Assembly: GCA_030035585.1 (NCBI GenBank)
Contig: CM057481.1
Span: 5,171,128 to 5,235,127 of the forward strand
Length of the DNA stretch: 64,000 bases
From: Dugong dugon
Lineage: Eukaryota > Chordata > Mammalia > Sirenia > Dugongidae
Direction of reading: 5' to 3'
The translations under genes and the position numbers were made by a program. The notes under the pieces were generated by a model, which was not told the DNA's origin, did no database searches, and was given only the letters and a program-made list of their open reading frames with translations. This document shows, one piece after another, positions 46,150-58,700 of this stretch; position 1 is the first letter of the stretch, and each line of letters opens with the position of its first letter.

Positions 46150-46867
46150 AAGACAGGTGTAGGGACCCCAATTTAGATGGTGGAGCAGCTCTGGAGGAGT
46201 ACCATTCAGACATCCTTGCAAAAACGAGCTTGCTGCTGGGCTACAAGGAGTGTGGCTGGCTGACAGTCTCCCACTGTAAGGTCTCCCACCGGAAGCGCTT
46301 TCAGGATCCATGAAGCTTCTGAGTCAAGGCCACGATCTTCCCAGCAGCCCCCAGCCAAGGAGTGCACAGGGTAGAGGTCACTGGGGGTGGGGCATGGCCA
46401 TTTATGCCCAACAGACTCCTCTGCCAGGCAACCTTTGCTCCGGAGCTTCCCGCTGGGTTGGCTGGGACTGCATCATATTTGCGTGGTGTTCTGGGATTCT
46501 CCCTACCCAGTGCTGCTTCCTCCCCCTTTACTGCAGCCGGCATTAAACCGCATTAACTCTTTGTGCCTGCCTCCCTGAACTGACATGGGTAGGGTAGTCA
46601 GATGCCGGTGGGGACAATCAACAGCACTCCCAATCTTTAGAAACCCTGCTCCCCTCCCAATGCAGAACTTCCTTTCTAACCAAGTTAACCGGCCTTCCAC
46701 AATAGGGCACTCCTTCCACAATAGGGCACTCGGTGTGAGCCTTCTTTCTCCATCAGCACATGCACCCTCCATCAGCGTGCGCCCCCTCCATCAGTGCACA
46801 CACCCTTTTGCACATGCCAGTTTCCCTATCTTGTACACCGTTCCGCCTCGGCTGGTAATTCCAAATT
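46150..46867. other. Unassigned GC-richer sequence
   Basis: Short direct repeats are visible (CACTCCTTCCACAATAGGG and CCCTCCATCAGYG repeated at 46,690-46,800). Many overlapping short frames on both strands, none with splice support. Confidence 0.45.
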
Positions 46868-47175
46868 CTTCATTTAATAAGTGCAGGCGCTTTGCCCACC
46901 TCTTCACATGCACTGATGCGCTGTCTCATTTAATCCTCATAACCACCTTATGAGGGAGGTAGGCACTCTTGTGGTATAGAGAAAGATAGGAGTAGGGAGA
47001 GAGCTAGGGATATAGGAATGGGGATAGTGATAGAGCTAGGGGTAGGGATGGGGGAGGAGAGGAGAGAGAAAGAGGAATTCAGAAAATCTCCCTCCAGGAG
47101 CCAGATCAGGTGAATTAATTTGCCTCAAGGTCACAAGGTAAGTCAAAGGCAGAGCAGGGACTCACATGCTCTGAT
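46868..47175 (+). repeat. MIR with internal GGGATAG-type simple repeat
   Basis: MIR text (TTTAATCCTCATAACCACCT, GAGGGAGGTAGGCACTCTTG) continues after an insertion. The right part is TTTGCCTCAAGGTCACAAGG and AAAGGCAGAGCAGGGACTC. Between them at 46,975-47,075 lies a purine-rich run of GATAGGG, GAGCTAGGG and GGGATAG words. Confidence 0.75.
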
Positions 47176-47785
47176 GACAAAGACATCCTGACCGCCCTAT
47201 ACTGGTTCCTTTAAAACCTGGTTCCCAAACTCAACTATTGTAAGAGCCTTCCCCGTAAACTAAAACTCAGATACACAAGTTTTAATCTATATGAATCCAC
47301 CTTTATTGATTCTTGGTTTTGACACTCTCTGAGCTGTTTCACATAGTCCAGTGTTGGCTCCCAAACAGCTGTAAAGGTCCAGGACCAGAGGCACCGGCTT
47401 CAGGATATCCTGGCCGCCCAGCCCTTGGTATGAGGCTTCCCACAATCACAGCCACACCAAGTCTGGAGCTACTGTCACATGCTGGGAGAGAACCCTCTGG
47501 GCTTGGACACGTCCCCTTTGTTTCTCCCAGTATCACTGGAGTGTGGCAAATCCTGGCTCAGAGAAATCCACACTGAAATGGCTGCATTTTTTAAAAGGAC
47601 CGTAAATTCTCCCACACAAGATACCCAAAGGAAAAACTAAATGTATGCTCACCTTGAAAGAAAAGCCAAACACACCCTAAAGGGCGCACACAGGCACATG
47701 CACGCATCCAGACGTGAGCTGGGGAGGAGCTATCAGGAGGTACTAACATGGAACAGAGAGGGAAAACTACCTCTCCACACCACAG
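47176..47785. other. Unassigned sequence
   Basis: No repeat or exon recognised. Confidence 0.4.
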
Positions 47786-48930
47786 GCACACACACCACAC
47801 ACACATACACACCACACACACACACACCACACGCACATCACACAACACATACACACACCACACACACACACACACCACACAACACATACACACCACACAC
47901 CACACGCATATACCACATGCACACACACCACACGCATATACCACACGCACACACACCACACGCAGACACACCACACGCAGACACACCACACCACACGCAT
48001 ACACACCACACACACACCATACGCATGCACACACCACACGCACACCACACGCACACACACACCACATGCGCACACACCACACGCACACACCACACGACGC
48101 ATACACACCACACACCACAGACAGAACACATACACACCACCCCCATACCCTACACATACACACAACACACACACAAGCACCACACACCACACACCCTACA
48201 CATATACACCACACACTACACAAACACACCACACACATCCTACACATATACAACACACACACCACACAGCCTACACACACACACCACATGCCATATACAT
48301 ATACACCAGACACATCCTACACATATATTACACACACATCACACACCGTACACATACACACCACACAGCCTACACACACACCACACACATGCCCTGCACA
48401 TACACACCACACACCATACAAATAAACACCACACATCACATACAACATACATACACACCACACACAACCCACATACACACCACACACACCATATACATAT
48501 ACACAGCACACATCGTACACATACACAACACATACCACACACCCTACACACACACACCACACACAACATACATACACACCACACACACCATATACATATA
48601 CACAGCACACATCGTACACATACACAACACATACCACATACCCTACACACACACACACACATTGTACACATACACAACACACATACTACACACACTGTAC
48701 ACACACATACCACACACATACACCACACACATCCTATACATACACCACATACTCTACACACACCACACACACTCTTCGAATACACCACATACACACACCA
48801 CATACACCCTACACATACACACCACACACCCCCTACATATACACATCACACACAGACACATACCACACACACAGCATACACAATCACAGACCACACACGC
48901 ACAAACACAAACCACACACAAACCGCTATA
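47786..48930. repeat. 1.1-kb CA-rich low-complexity tract
   Basis: Continuous variants of CACACA, ACCACAC, ACATACAC and CACGCATAC, with local duplications: a block of about 105 bp containing CCACACACACCATATACATA recurs at about 48,480 and 48,580. Frames up to 430 codons on plus and 240 on minus stay open because stop codons are rare in such sequence. They are not genes. Confidence 0.97.
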
Positions 48931-50884
48931 TGAAACAGGAGAGGCGGTGACTTCCTACCAACCCAGAAGGCAAAAGCTGTGTTTGAGCTACCGTGAAAAA
49001 CACAGGAAGCACCCCTGGTCCCTCAGGGAAGAGGAGAAAACAGTGGCCTGTGAAGGTGTGACTTTGTCATAGCTGCTGTGTCTCCAGGGAACCTCAAAGG
49101 AGCCGGCAGCTCTGAGGCCATGCTGACATCATGCCCGGGGTCTCAAGAGCTGCTTTATCTAACCCTCAGATGAAGGCAATGTTCCTCAGAGTTACCAATG
49201 CAACCACAACACGTTCTAAACACCGCCGCAAGATAGTAATCACATAATTTCTACTTTGTGCATGAAGGCTATTATTAAATGCCTCAACTCAAATGGGAAG
49301 TCTCCTGTATAACTAAATCTACCGTGTTTTTTAAATGTGGGTTTATTTGCTCTACTTCTAATGCCAAACAGTAGCCTCAAGTCTTTCTCCGATGTTTTCA
49401 AGAAGGATTCCAAGTACGAGTGTGGGGTAAGTCGGATGCTGACCGTGCCCGCAAGCGTGTGAGAACTCAGTGTAACAGAAGGAAGAAGGGGACAGTATGT
49501 ACTACAAAGAGGAAAACAAATCAAAGACATTTCCAGTTTAGTTTGGCAACTGAAGGCGTGGTTTTAGAAAGGACCACAAACTCCAAAGTACTCCCGAGAC
49601 GGCCAAAGAGCCACAAGGATAACGGAGCTGTTAAGGGTCATTTGCGAGGAGAATTTGGATGCTTGGCTAACCAAACAGTACAGGAGCCACACATTTCCTA
49701 AACGGGAAAAAATACATCCTTGACTTGGAATTGAAAATTACAGTTTCACGGAGAATTGACTACTAATTCTAGGCCAAGCCATAGCAACAGCTGCTTACCA
49801 CTGCTTCGTCTACACGTAGCTCATTCAGAAAACTGTCCTGAGCAACCGAGACCTGCTGCTCCGGCTCCACCGTGGCGGGGCCCAGGATTTCCAGGTTGGG
49901 GCTGCTGGCATCACCAGCCTAGCTGTCGTCAGCCATCGTGCTGATCTTAATAGCCGGGCTTTGGCGATGCTGACTACAAAGAGGAATTTAACTTTCCGGA
50001 AAATAAAAACACCCCCGATGGCTCCATAATGACCCACTTTTCAGCCCAGGTATAACATCCTTGTAATTAGTCAGCGAGACACCGTGAGCTTTGTTAGACC
50101 TAAAAAAACAAATCCATTTATCTACTATAGAGAAGCTATTCATACCACCTGGAAAATTAAGTAAGAAGGGGACAGGGCCCTTTTCACTTAAAGACAATTG
50201 GGCTAATAGATCACATATGTTCAGCTTTGTCTTCCTCTTGCCTTTTTCCGGTTTTAAATTTTATTACCCTGGGGCATTTACACCAAACAGGATCTTCTTC
50301 GTTGCTTAGGAATTAAGCCACCCCTGCTGTTTATTCCTCATTTGAGTCATAATCCTCCGTTTGTGACATCACAATTAGCCACTTGTGGTGATGCTTATAA
50401 AGTCATGAGCAAAGGATTATGACTCCAAGTTGGAAAGGAAAAAGCTGGGACACTAACTACTAGGCAAACAAGTTCCGCTTTTCAACCAACCATCCCCAGG
50501 AATCAGAAACTGGAGGGTGTGAGCTGACAGCAAAATGCGGGAATGTTCTAAAGGGGAGAAATCCCACTGTTAATGGGAAGCTCCCTAACTGAACCAGTAG
50601 TTGTACCTGGTGAATAAGTACGGAATATGTGCCAGCTACATTTTTCCCCATCTGCCCACTTTAAGAAAAAAAGTTTTAAGTTGAATAGTACCAAGAGCTC
50701 CCATAGACCATTCTCCCATGCCCATAATCGTCAACACTTGGCCACATCTGCTTTATCATTCTCTTAATGGATGTACATATTTTTTCCTCAACCATCTGAA
50801 AGTAAGTTGCAGACATCATGGGTCTTAAGCCCCAAATTGTCAATAAATGTCTCAAGAACAAGGATGTTCTCGTACATGACCGCA
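48931..50884. other. Unassigned sequence, no gene called
   Basis: About 2 kb without recognised repeats. At 49,820-50,029 a frame of some 70 codons begins after CTCATTCAG and is locally CpG-rich, but it has no donor and ends in AT-rich text. Low T/G-rich segments lie elsewhere. Confidence 0.35.
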
Positions 50885-51745
50885 GTTGGCGGTGGTGGTG
50901 GCAGTGCCATCAAATCGGTTCCAACTCATAGTGGCCCTGCGTACAACAGAAGGAAACACTACCCAGTCCTGAGCCATATTCACAATCATTCCTATGTTTG
51001 AGTCCATTGTTTCACCACTGTGTCATTACATCTCATTGAGGGTCTTCCTCTTTTACGCTCACCCTCTACTTTACCATGCATGATGTCCTTCTCCAGGGAC
51101 CGGTCCCTCTTGATAACATGTCCAAATTATGTAAGATGGAAATCTCGCCATCCTACTTCTGAGGAGCATTCTGGCTGTACTTCTTCCGAGACAGATTTGT
51201 TTGTTCTTCTGGCAGTCCACGGTATATTCAATATTCTTCGCCATCACCATAATTCAAATGCATCGGTTCTTCTTTGGTCTTTCTTAGTCATTGTCCAGCT
51301 TTTGCATACATAAGAAGTGTTTGAAAATACCATGGCTTGGGTCCAGGAGAGAAAAAACAAGCCCGCTAACATGGAGTCAATTCCGACTCATAGCAACCCT
51401 ATAGGTCAGAGTAGAACTGCCCCATAGAGTTTCCAAGTAGCAGCTGGTGGATTAGAACTGCTGACGTTTTGGTTAGCAGCTAAATGCTTAACTACTACGC
51501 ATCTTAGTCTCGAAGGTGACATCTCTGCTTTTTAACACATTAAAGAGGTCTTTTGCAGCAGATTTCCCCAACGCAATACGTCATTTGACTTCTTGACTGC
51601 TATTTCCATGGGCATTGATTGTGGATCTAAGTAAAATGAAATTCTTGGCAATTTCGGTATTTTCTCTGTTCATCATAAGGTTGCTTATTGGTCCAGTTGT
51701 GAGGATTTTTATTTCTTTATGTTGAGGTATAGTGAAGGCTGTAGT
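50885..51745 (-). mobile_element. RTE-type LINE 3' fragment, split by a SINE
   Basis: Reverse-oriented RTE: tail GTGCCATCAAATCGGTTCCA, then TGCATGATGTCCTTCTCCAG, CATTCTGGCTGTACTTCTTC, ATTCAATATTCTTCGCCATC. After the SINE it continues with AGGTGACATCTCTGCTTTTT, AGGTCTTTTGCAGCAGATTT and GGTCCAGTTGTGAGGATTTT. The coding part shown is only the C-terminal end of the RTE polyprotein and is decayed. Confidence 0.9.
51349..51499 (-). repeat. AfroSINE, short subtype, inside RTE
   Basis: AACATGGAGTCAATTCCGAC tail, GTTAGCAGCTAAATGCTTAA head. It splits the RTE at CTTGGGTC / CATCTTAGTC. Confidence 0.92.
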
Positions 51746-52004
51746 CTTTGATCTTCATGATCAGAGTACAGTACTCAAATTCAGGAAATTTAACATTGAT
51801 ATAATGTGATCAATTTATAATCCATATTTGAACTTCACCAATGATGGCAAAAATTTCTTTTATGGCATTTATTTGCATTACTAGCTCACTTTTCAATAAC
51901 CAAAAAATGAAGCCAACTTTCCTCAATGGCCAACAATAATACTAATCCAAAATTCAGGATTTTTAAAAATACAAATCCAGATTCAAAAAATAATAATGGC
52001 TATG
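51746..52004. other. Unassigned sequence
   Basis: AT-rich with no gene. Confidence 0.4.
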
Positions 52005-52140
52005 AATTATCTGGTGCTTACTATGTGTCCCTACCAAGCATTTTACATGAATTAACTCATTTAAACCTCACAAAAATTCTGTGGGGCATAAATCCTTACA
52101 ATCCACATTTTACAGAAGAGGGAAAAAAAACCATTCCCAG
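52005..52140 (+). repeat. MIR fragment
   Basis: GTGCTTACTATGTGTCCCTA, ACATGAATTAACTCATTTAA and CCACATTTTACAGAAGAGGG follow MIR order. Confidence 0.82.
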
Positions 52141-52531
52141 AGAATGACGGCTATATTGGGAAATACGTCACGGTGAACAGCCTAGTCTTCTGCCTAGGAC
52201 AAAGCTGCCTCTGAAGTGCTGGATTGAAGCCGGTCCTAGCAGGCATCCTGACATGAATAGATGACAGAGATCCAGTCAACATTCAAGAGAAACTCCAAGC
52301 AGATCAATACCCCCACTGCAAAGGAAGATTACAATTAAGAATGCAGATTGCAGGGTCACTGTTGACTGTACTGTTTTAGCATCTGATCATTACACAACAT
52401 TGCAATCCATGTCTGGCTCTCTGAGCAAGTACTATGGTTGGGCGTGCAGTAGACAGCTTCTACGGCATTATTAACTACCTATTTAACAGATCCAGGGGCG
52501 CTATCTATCCTAAACACAGTGTAAGGGTTTT
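52141..52531. other. Unassigned flank of full-length L1
   Basis: No gene. It ends TTTT/AAAA, an L1 endonuclease-type target just before the target-site duplication. Confidence 0.5.
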
Positions 52532-52545
52532 AAAAGCAAAAATAG

Positions 52546-53560
52546 GTAGGAGGGGGCAAGATGGCGCTCTAGGCAGAAGCACCACGCCATCCCTCCACAG
52601 CAAAGATCCGAAAAACTAAGCCTAACAGAGAATCAACAATCCTGAAACCCTAGAACACCAAATGAAGAGATAAAGAACTCAGCCAAACACCAAACGGAGT
52701 GAGAATACTAAAAGAGAACGGAGAGCGAGGAGAGACTCAGGCAGAGATTCCTTACCAGCTAACGCAGCGCGGATCCACCATCTTGGATTCCTATCGGAGA
52801 CCAGCAAACGGGAGAGCAGCCTTGCAGAGCATCTGGTCGGAGACAGAACGACCGGTAAACTGCGGTGCGCGCTCTCCCACCCCCCACCCCTCTCCGCCTC
52901 AGCTGGGGATCCCCTGCTTTCCGTGGCCGGAGTCCCTGGGCTGGGGGGCGCCGGTACTTGGATTCCGCGCGTCCGGGCTGACGGCTTTCTGGGAGCCGTT
53001 TGCTGGCAGCTAGCAAACCTTTTTCTGCTGCCTCCCCCTCCTTTGGCCTGGGTGCCTGGTTCCGAGTGCCGTCTCTGCTCTCTCCTGTGGGGCTACAGGG
53101 CTGCGTTCAGGCGTGTGGCTGTTTCCAGGTCTGGGATCCCGCACGGGTGGGATCCCGGGGCCTTTGTTCGTTTGCCCCTCTGCTTTCCGTGGCTGGAGTC
53201 CCTGGGCTGGGGGGCGCCGGTGCTTAGATTCCGCGCGTCCGGGCTGACGGCTTTCTGGGAGCCGTTTGCTGGCAGCTAGCGAACCTTTTTCTGCCACCTC
53301 CCCGTCCTTTTCCCTGGATGCCTGGTTCCGAGTGCCGTCTTTGCTCTCTTCTGCGGAGCTGTGGGGCTGCGTTCGGGCATGTGGGTGTTTCCAGGTCTGG
53401 GCTACCACGCTGGTGGGATCCCGGGGCCTTTGTTCGTTGGCCCCTCTGCTTCCCGTGGCCACGGTCTCTTAACCCCGAGACTACCGGCTTCTTGGAATTC
53501 GCGCCCCTGAGTGGGAGCTCTCTGGATCCCATTTGTAGGCACTGACTGCTAGTGTTGCCC
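52546..53560 (+). promoter_or_regulatory. L1 5' UTR with 266-bp monomers (probable promoter)
   Basis: It starts GGGGGCAAGATGGCGCTCTA, the usual L1 5' end style. A GC- and CpG-rich unit beginning TTTCCGTGGC(C/T)GGAGTCCC repeats at 52918 and 53184, with a third partial unit from about 53450, a period of 266 bp. Tandem 5' monomers acting as an internal promoter are known in rodent L1; promoter function here is inferred. A pyrimidine-rich stretch follows to about 53,700. Confidence 0.85.
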
Positions 53561-54131
53561 TTTTTTTTTTTTTTTTTCCAATTTTATTTTTCTTCCTTTT
53601 TTGATTAGTTTTGTCATCTTTTACCTCTTTTTCCCTTTTGTCTTTCTTCATTGCTTAATTTCTCGTCTCTCTATGTCTTCCTTCTCTTTCTGATCCCTGA
53701 ATACCAGGCGATGTATGCCTCTGTACCTTCTGGCCAGGCTGAGCTGTGAAAATTGAGACCGACTCCCCCAGACCTCATAGCTGCATGGGTGGGATCACTG
53801 GGAACCTTGCAGTTCTTTAACTTTTCTGATTTTTATTTGGTCATTCTTTCCTTTTCTTTCTCTTCCCCCTTCTGGTTTCCTCCATCCCATAGTTTCTCAT
53901 CTGTACATTCCAACGACAAGCTCCCCTAGAATTCTTTTATGTTTGTATGCTTTTTGCTCCTCCTCCTCTCGCCTCTCTCCCATATCCAGCTTAGCTTCAC
54001 ACATAACCATCTTCCCGCTGCACCCTACCTACCTGCACCGTGCACTAGACATCACACCACCAAGCGGTGCAGGCACGCCCTATTGGAACCTGCCCAGCAC
54101 TGACTACCGACCGTCCTGGTGGCTGCGGTGA

Positions 54132-55308
54132 GTGCCACAAGCAACCCGTCCCAGTAGCTCCTCCTCAGCTAGATCTGCCCAGCTGTACCACAAGGACGAA
54201 ACAAAAAAAAAAAAAAAAAAAAAAACTACAATCAATAAACAAGAGAAATATCTACTCAATACCCCGAAAACAGCAAACAATATCAAAACATTTACAAAAA
54301 CAAGACAAAAGGGCTCCAATAGGCGTCCAAATTAAAACACCAGATAACTCTCCTGTGAAAGAAAAATCACTAGAAGTACCTGATACGGAACTCAAATCAC
54401 TAATAATCGGAATTTTCCAAGAACTGAGGCAAAAAGCTGACAAACATGAGGAAAAAATAGACAAATTTATGGAAAATACAGACAAAAAATTGGAAGAATT
54501 CAGGAAGATGATGCAGGAACAAAATGCCAAAATAAATTCACAACTCGAAATTATACAAAAACAACAATTAGAAATCCAAAAGATAAACAACAAGATTTCA
54601 GAAATGGGCAGTGTCATAGAAGGGCTGAGAAGTAGAATTGAAACCGTGGAAGACAGGATCAGTAGAACTGAGGACAAACACTTGGATACAACTCTGTTTG
54701 AGGAAAACTCAGAAAAAGGAACAAAGAAAAATGAAGAGACCCTGAGAGTTATGTGGGACACAACTAAAAGCAAAAACTTACGAGTGATTGGCATCCCAGA
54801 ACAGGGGGAGAAAACAGAAAACACAGAGAGGATCATTGAGGAACTGCTGACAGAAAACTTTCCCAATATCATGAAAGATGAAAAGCTGGCCATCCAAGAA
54901 GCTCAACGAACCCCATATAAAAGAGACCCCAAAAGAAAATCACTGAGACATATCATATTCACACTCGCCAAAACTAAAGACAAACAAAGAATCCTGAGAG
55001 CAGCTCGTGAAAAACAAGAAGTCATATACAGAGCAGAAACAATAAGACTAAGCCCAGATTATTCGGCAGAAACCATGCAGGCAAGAAGGCAGTGGGATGA
55101 CATATATAAAATCTTCAAAGAAAAAAATTGTCAGCCAAGAATAATATATCCTGCAAAACTCTCATTCAGATTTGATGGTGAAATTAGGTCATTTCCAGAT
55201 AAACAGAAACTAAAGGAATATGCAAAAGTCAAACCAAACTTACAAGAATTATTAAAGGCAGTTCTTAGATCTGAGGACAAACAGCTTAAGCCCTCAGGCA
55301 GGACCTAG
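54132..55308 (+). pseudogene. L1 ORF1 protein, near-intact but start lost
   Basis: ORF1p is the trimeric RNA-binding chaperone of the L1 RNP. Downstream of the A-run the frame is open to 55308. It has a coiled coil (LRQKADKHEEKIDKFMENTD through GLRSRIETVEDRISRTEDK), an RRM beginning NLRVIGIPE, and the C-terminal domain with RILRAAREK, ETMQARRQWDDIYKIFKEK and YPAKLSF. No ATG precedes the coiled coil in this frame. The likely original start is at 54132, where GTG now stands, and that frame is separated from the body by a 23-base A run (54203-54225) that is one base too long or two too short. The body looks well preserved, but start and frame are both damaged. Confidence 0.9.
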
Positions 55309-55551
55309 GACCTAGGACGCAGGTTCACATGAACCAGATACCATTCTAGGAACTGAACTACTGAGGACTTTCCAAAAACAAAAGCTATACAACAGGGAAT
55401 CAGAGAAATCAATCAAAGGATGACAACAACATCAAAACAATGAAAGAGGGAACAAACGGCATAGGTATAGAACCTTCTAAAGGAGAGGAAGGCAAGGCGA
55501 TACCAAGTAAGGGTAGACTGCTTCAAAATTATAAAGATAAGGGTAAAATTC

Positions 55552-55743
55552 ATGGTAACCACAAAAAAAGTTAACAAACCAACTCATAAAAATAAAAACG
55601 AAAAACATAAAGTCTCAACAAAAACAAAACCTACAAAAACAAAAGAAATGAACACAAAATCCACAAACAAAAGTAACTCAGCACAAGAGAGTAAGAAGAA
55701 CAAAGAAAACTTCAGCATCACAAAAAAAAGCACTACAAAATGA
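55552..55743 (+). CDS. Small Lys/Asn/Thr-rich ORF in L1 spacer
   Basis: A 63-codon ATG frame sits in the unusually long (431-bp) ORF1-ORF2 spacer. Its TGA at 55741-55743 overlaps the ORF2 ATG at 55740-55742 as ATGA, the arrangement used for stop-restart translation. The product would be very basic and low in complexity (words such as KTKPTKTK), partly a consequence of A-rich DNA. I know of no counterpart in human L1. Whether it is translated cannot be told from sequence. Confidence 0.3.
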   Translation: MVTTKKVNKPTHKNKNEKHKVSTKTKPTKTKEMNTKSTNKSNSAQESKKNKENFSITKKSTTK

Positions 55744-58700
55744 CAGCAACAAACTCACATCTATCAATAATTACACTGAACGTAAATGGACTCAATGCAC
55801 CCATAAAGAGACGGAGAGTGGCAGAATGGATAAGAAAACAGGATCCATCAATTTGTTGACTACAAGAGACACACCTTAGAAACAAAGATGTGAATTTATT
55901 AAAAATCAAAGGTTGGAAAAAAAAATATCAAGCTAACAACTATCAGAAAAGAGCATGAGTGGCAATTCTAATCTCAGATAAAATAGACTTTAAAACAAAA
56001 TCTACCATAAAAGACAAAGAAGGACACTATATAATGATTAGGGGGATGATCCATCATGAAGACATAACCATAATAAATATCTATGCACCCAATGACAGGG
56101 CTCCAAAATACATAAAAAAACTCTAACAGCACTGAAAAGAGAAATTGACAGTTCCACAATAATAGTAGGAGACTTCAACACACCACTCTCAGTAAAGGAC
56201 AGAACAACTAAAAAGAAACTCAGCAAAGATACAGAAGACCTAAAGGACACAATCAGCCAACTGGACCTCATAGACATATATAGAACAATCCATCCAACCG
56301 CTGCAAAGTACACATTCTTTTCCAATGCACATGGAACGTTCTCCAGAATAGACCACATCTTAGGCCATAGAGCAATCCTCAACAAGATCCAAAACGCTGA
56401 GATAATTCACAGTATCTTCTCTGACCACAATGCCATCAAGGTAGAAATTAACACTAGAAAGAGCAAGGAAAAAAAATCAAACACATGGAAACTGAATAAT
56501 ACTCTATCATCAATGGGTGATAGAAGAAATCAGAGATGGAATTAAAAAATTCCTAGAATCAAATGAAAATGAAAACACATCATACCAAAACCTTTGGGAC
56601 ACAGCAAAGGCAGTCCTCAGAGGACAATTTATAGCAATAGATGCACATATCAAAAAAGAAGAAAGGGACAAAATCAAAACATTAACTACAGAACTCAAAC
56701 AAATAGAAAGAGAACAACAAAAAAAGCCTACAACCACCGGAAGAAAGGAAATAGTAAAGATCAGAGCAGAAATAAATGAAATAGAGTACAGAAAAACAAT
56801 AGAAAGAATCAACAAAACCAAAAGTTGGTTCTTTGAAAGAATCAACAAAATCGACAAACCACTGGCCAGACTGACAAAAGAAAAACAGCAGAGGGCACAA
56901 ACACAACCCAAATAAGAAATGAAATGGGGGACATTACAACAGACCCAACTGAAATAAAAAGGATTATAACAGAATATTATGAAAAACTATATTCCAACAA
57001 ATTTGAAAACCTAGAGGAAATGGATAAATTTCTAGAAACATACGGCCTACCCAAACTACAACAAAGTGATATTGAAAATCTGAACAGACCCATAACAAGA
57101 GAAGAGATTGAAAAGGTAATAAAAAAACTCCCAACCAAAAAAAAAGCCCTGGCCCAGATGGCTTCACTGGAGAATTCTACAAAACATTTACAGAAGAGCT
57201 CGTACCAGTTCTACTCAAGCTATTTCAGAGCACAGAAGAGGAAGCAACACTTCCAAATTCATTCTATGAAGCCAGCATAACGCTGATAACAAAACCAGGC
57301 AAAGACATCACAAAAAAAGAAAATTACAGACCAATATCTCTCATGAATATAGATGCAAAAATTCTCAACAAAATTCTAGCCAATAGAATTCAGTATCATA
57401 TCAAAAAAATAATACACCACGACCAAGTAGGATTCATACCAGGTATGCAACAATGGTTTAACATTGGAAAATCCATCAACGTAATCCACCACATAAATAA
57501 AAGGAAAGAAAAAAATCACATGATAATCTCAATTGATGCAGAAAAGGCATTTGACAAAGTCCAACACCCATTCCTGATAAAAGCTCTCAATAAAATAGGT
57601 ATAGAAAGGAAATTTCTCAACATAAAAAGGGCATCTATGCAAAACCAACAGCCAACATCATTCTTAATGGAGAGAGGCTGAAAACATTCCCCTTGAAAAC
57701 AGGAACAAGACAAGGATGCCCTTTATCACCACTCCTATTTAACATTGTGCTGGAAGTTCTAGCTACAGCAGTAAGGCAAGAGAAAGAAATAAAGGGCATC
57801 CAAATTGGTAATGAAGAAGTTAAACTCTCCCTGTTTGCAGATGATATGATACTATACATAGAAAACCCTAAAGACTCCACGAGAAATTTACTGGAACTAA
57901 TAGAAAGATTCAGCAGAGTAGCAGGATACAAAATAAACATTCAAAAATCAGTTGGATTCCTATACACCAGTAAAGAGAACGATGAAAAGGAGATCAGGAA
58001 ATCAATACCATTTTCAATAGCCCCTAAAAAGATAAAATACTTAGGAATAAATCTGACCAGGAATATAAAAGACCTATACAAAGAAAACTACAAAACTCTG
58101 CTGCATGAAATCCAAAGGGATCTACATAAATGGAAAAACATACCATGCTCATGGATAGGCAGACTCAACATTGTGAAAATGGCAATTCTACCTAAAGCAA
58201 TCTACAAATACAATGCAATCCCGATCCAAATACCAACAACATTCATCAAAGAGATGGAAAAACTAATTATTAACCTTATATGGAAAGGGAAGAAACCCCG
58301 AATAAGTAAAGCACTACTGAAGAAGAAGAAGAAAGTTGGAGGACTCACACTACCTGACTTGAGAACCTACTATACAGCTACAGTACTCAAAACAGCCTGG
58401 TACTGGTACAACAACAGAGACATTGACCAATGGAACAGAATTGAGAACTCAGATGTAAATCCATCCACCTACGGTCACCTGATTTTTGACAAGGGCCCAA
58501 AATACAACAAATGGGGAAAAGACAGTCTTTTTAACAAATGGTGCTGGCAAAACTGGATATCCATTTGTAGAAAAATGAAACAGGACCCATACCTCACACC
58601 ATATGCAAAAACTACTTCAAAATGGATCAAAGACCTGAATATAAAGCCTCAAACTATAAAATTCATAGAAGAAAAAATAGGACCAACACTTCAGGCCTTA

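Noticed and set aside
47641-48933. 430-codon and overlapping 225-240-codon frames as protein genes
   Set aside because: They are translations of CA-rich low-complexity DNA in which stops are rare; the His/Thr and Cys/Val runs follow from the repeat.
49820-50029. Open frame after CTCATTCAG as an exon
   Set aside because: No donor in frame, a weak pyrimidine tract, and an overlapping open frame on the opposite strand.
54067-54131. ORF1 starting at the upstream GTG at 54067
   Set aside because: That stretch is 5' UTR-like, is not in an ATG frame, and the Ser-rich segment in the other frame is a better fit for the original start.
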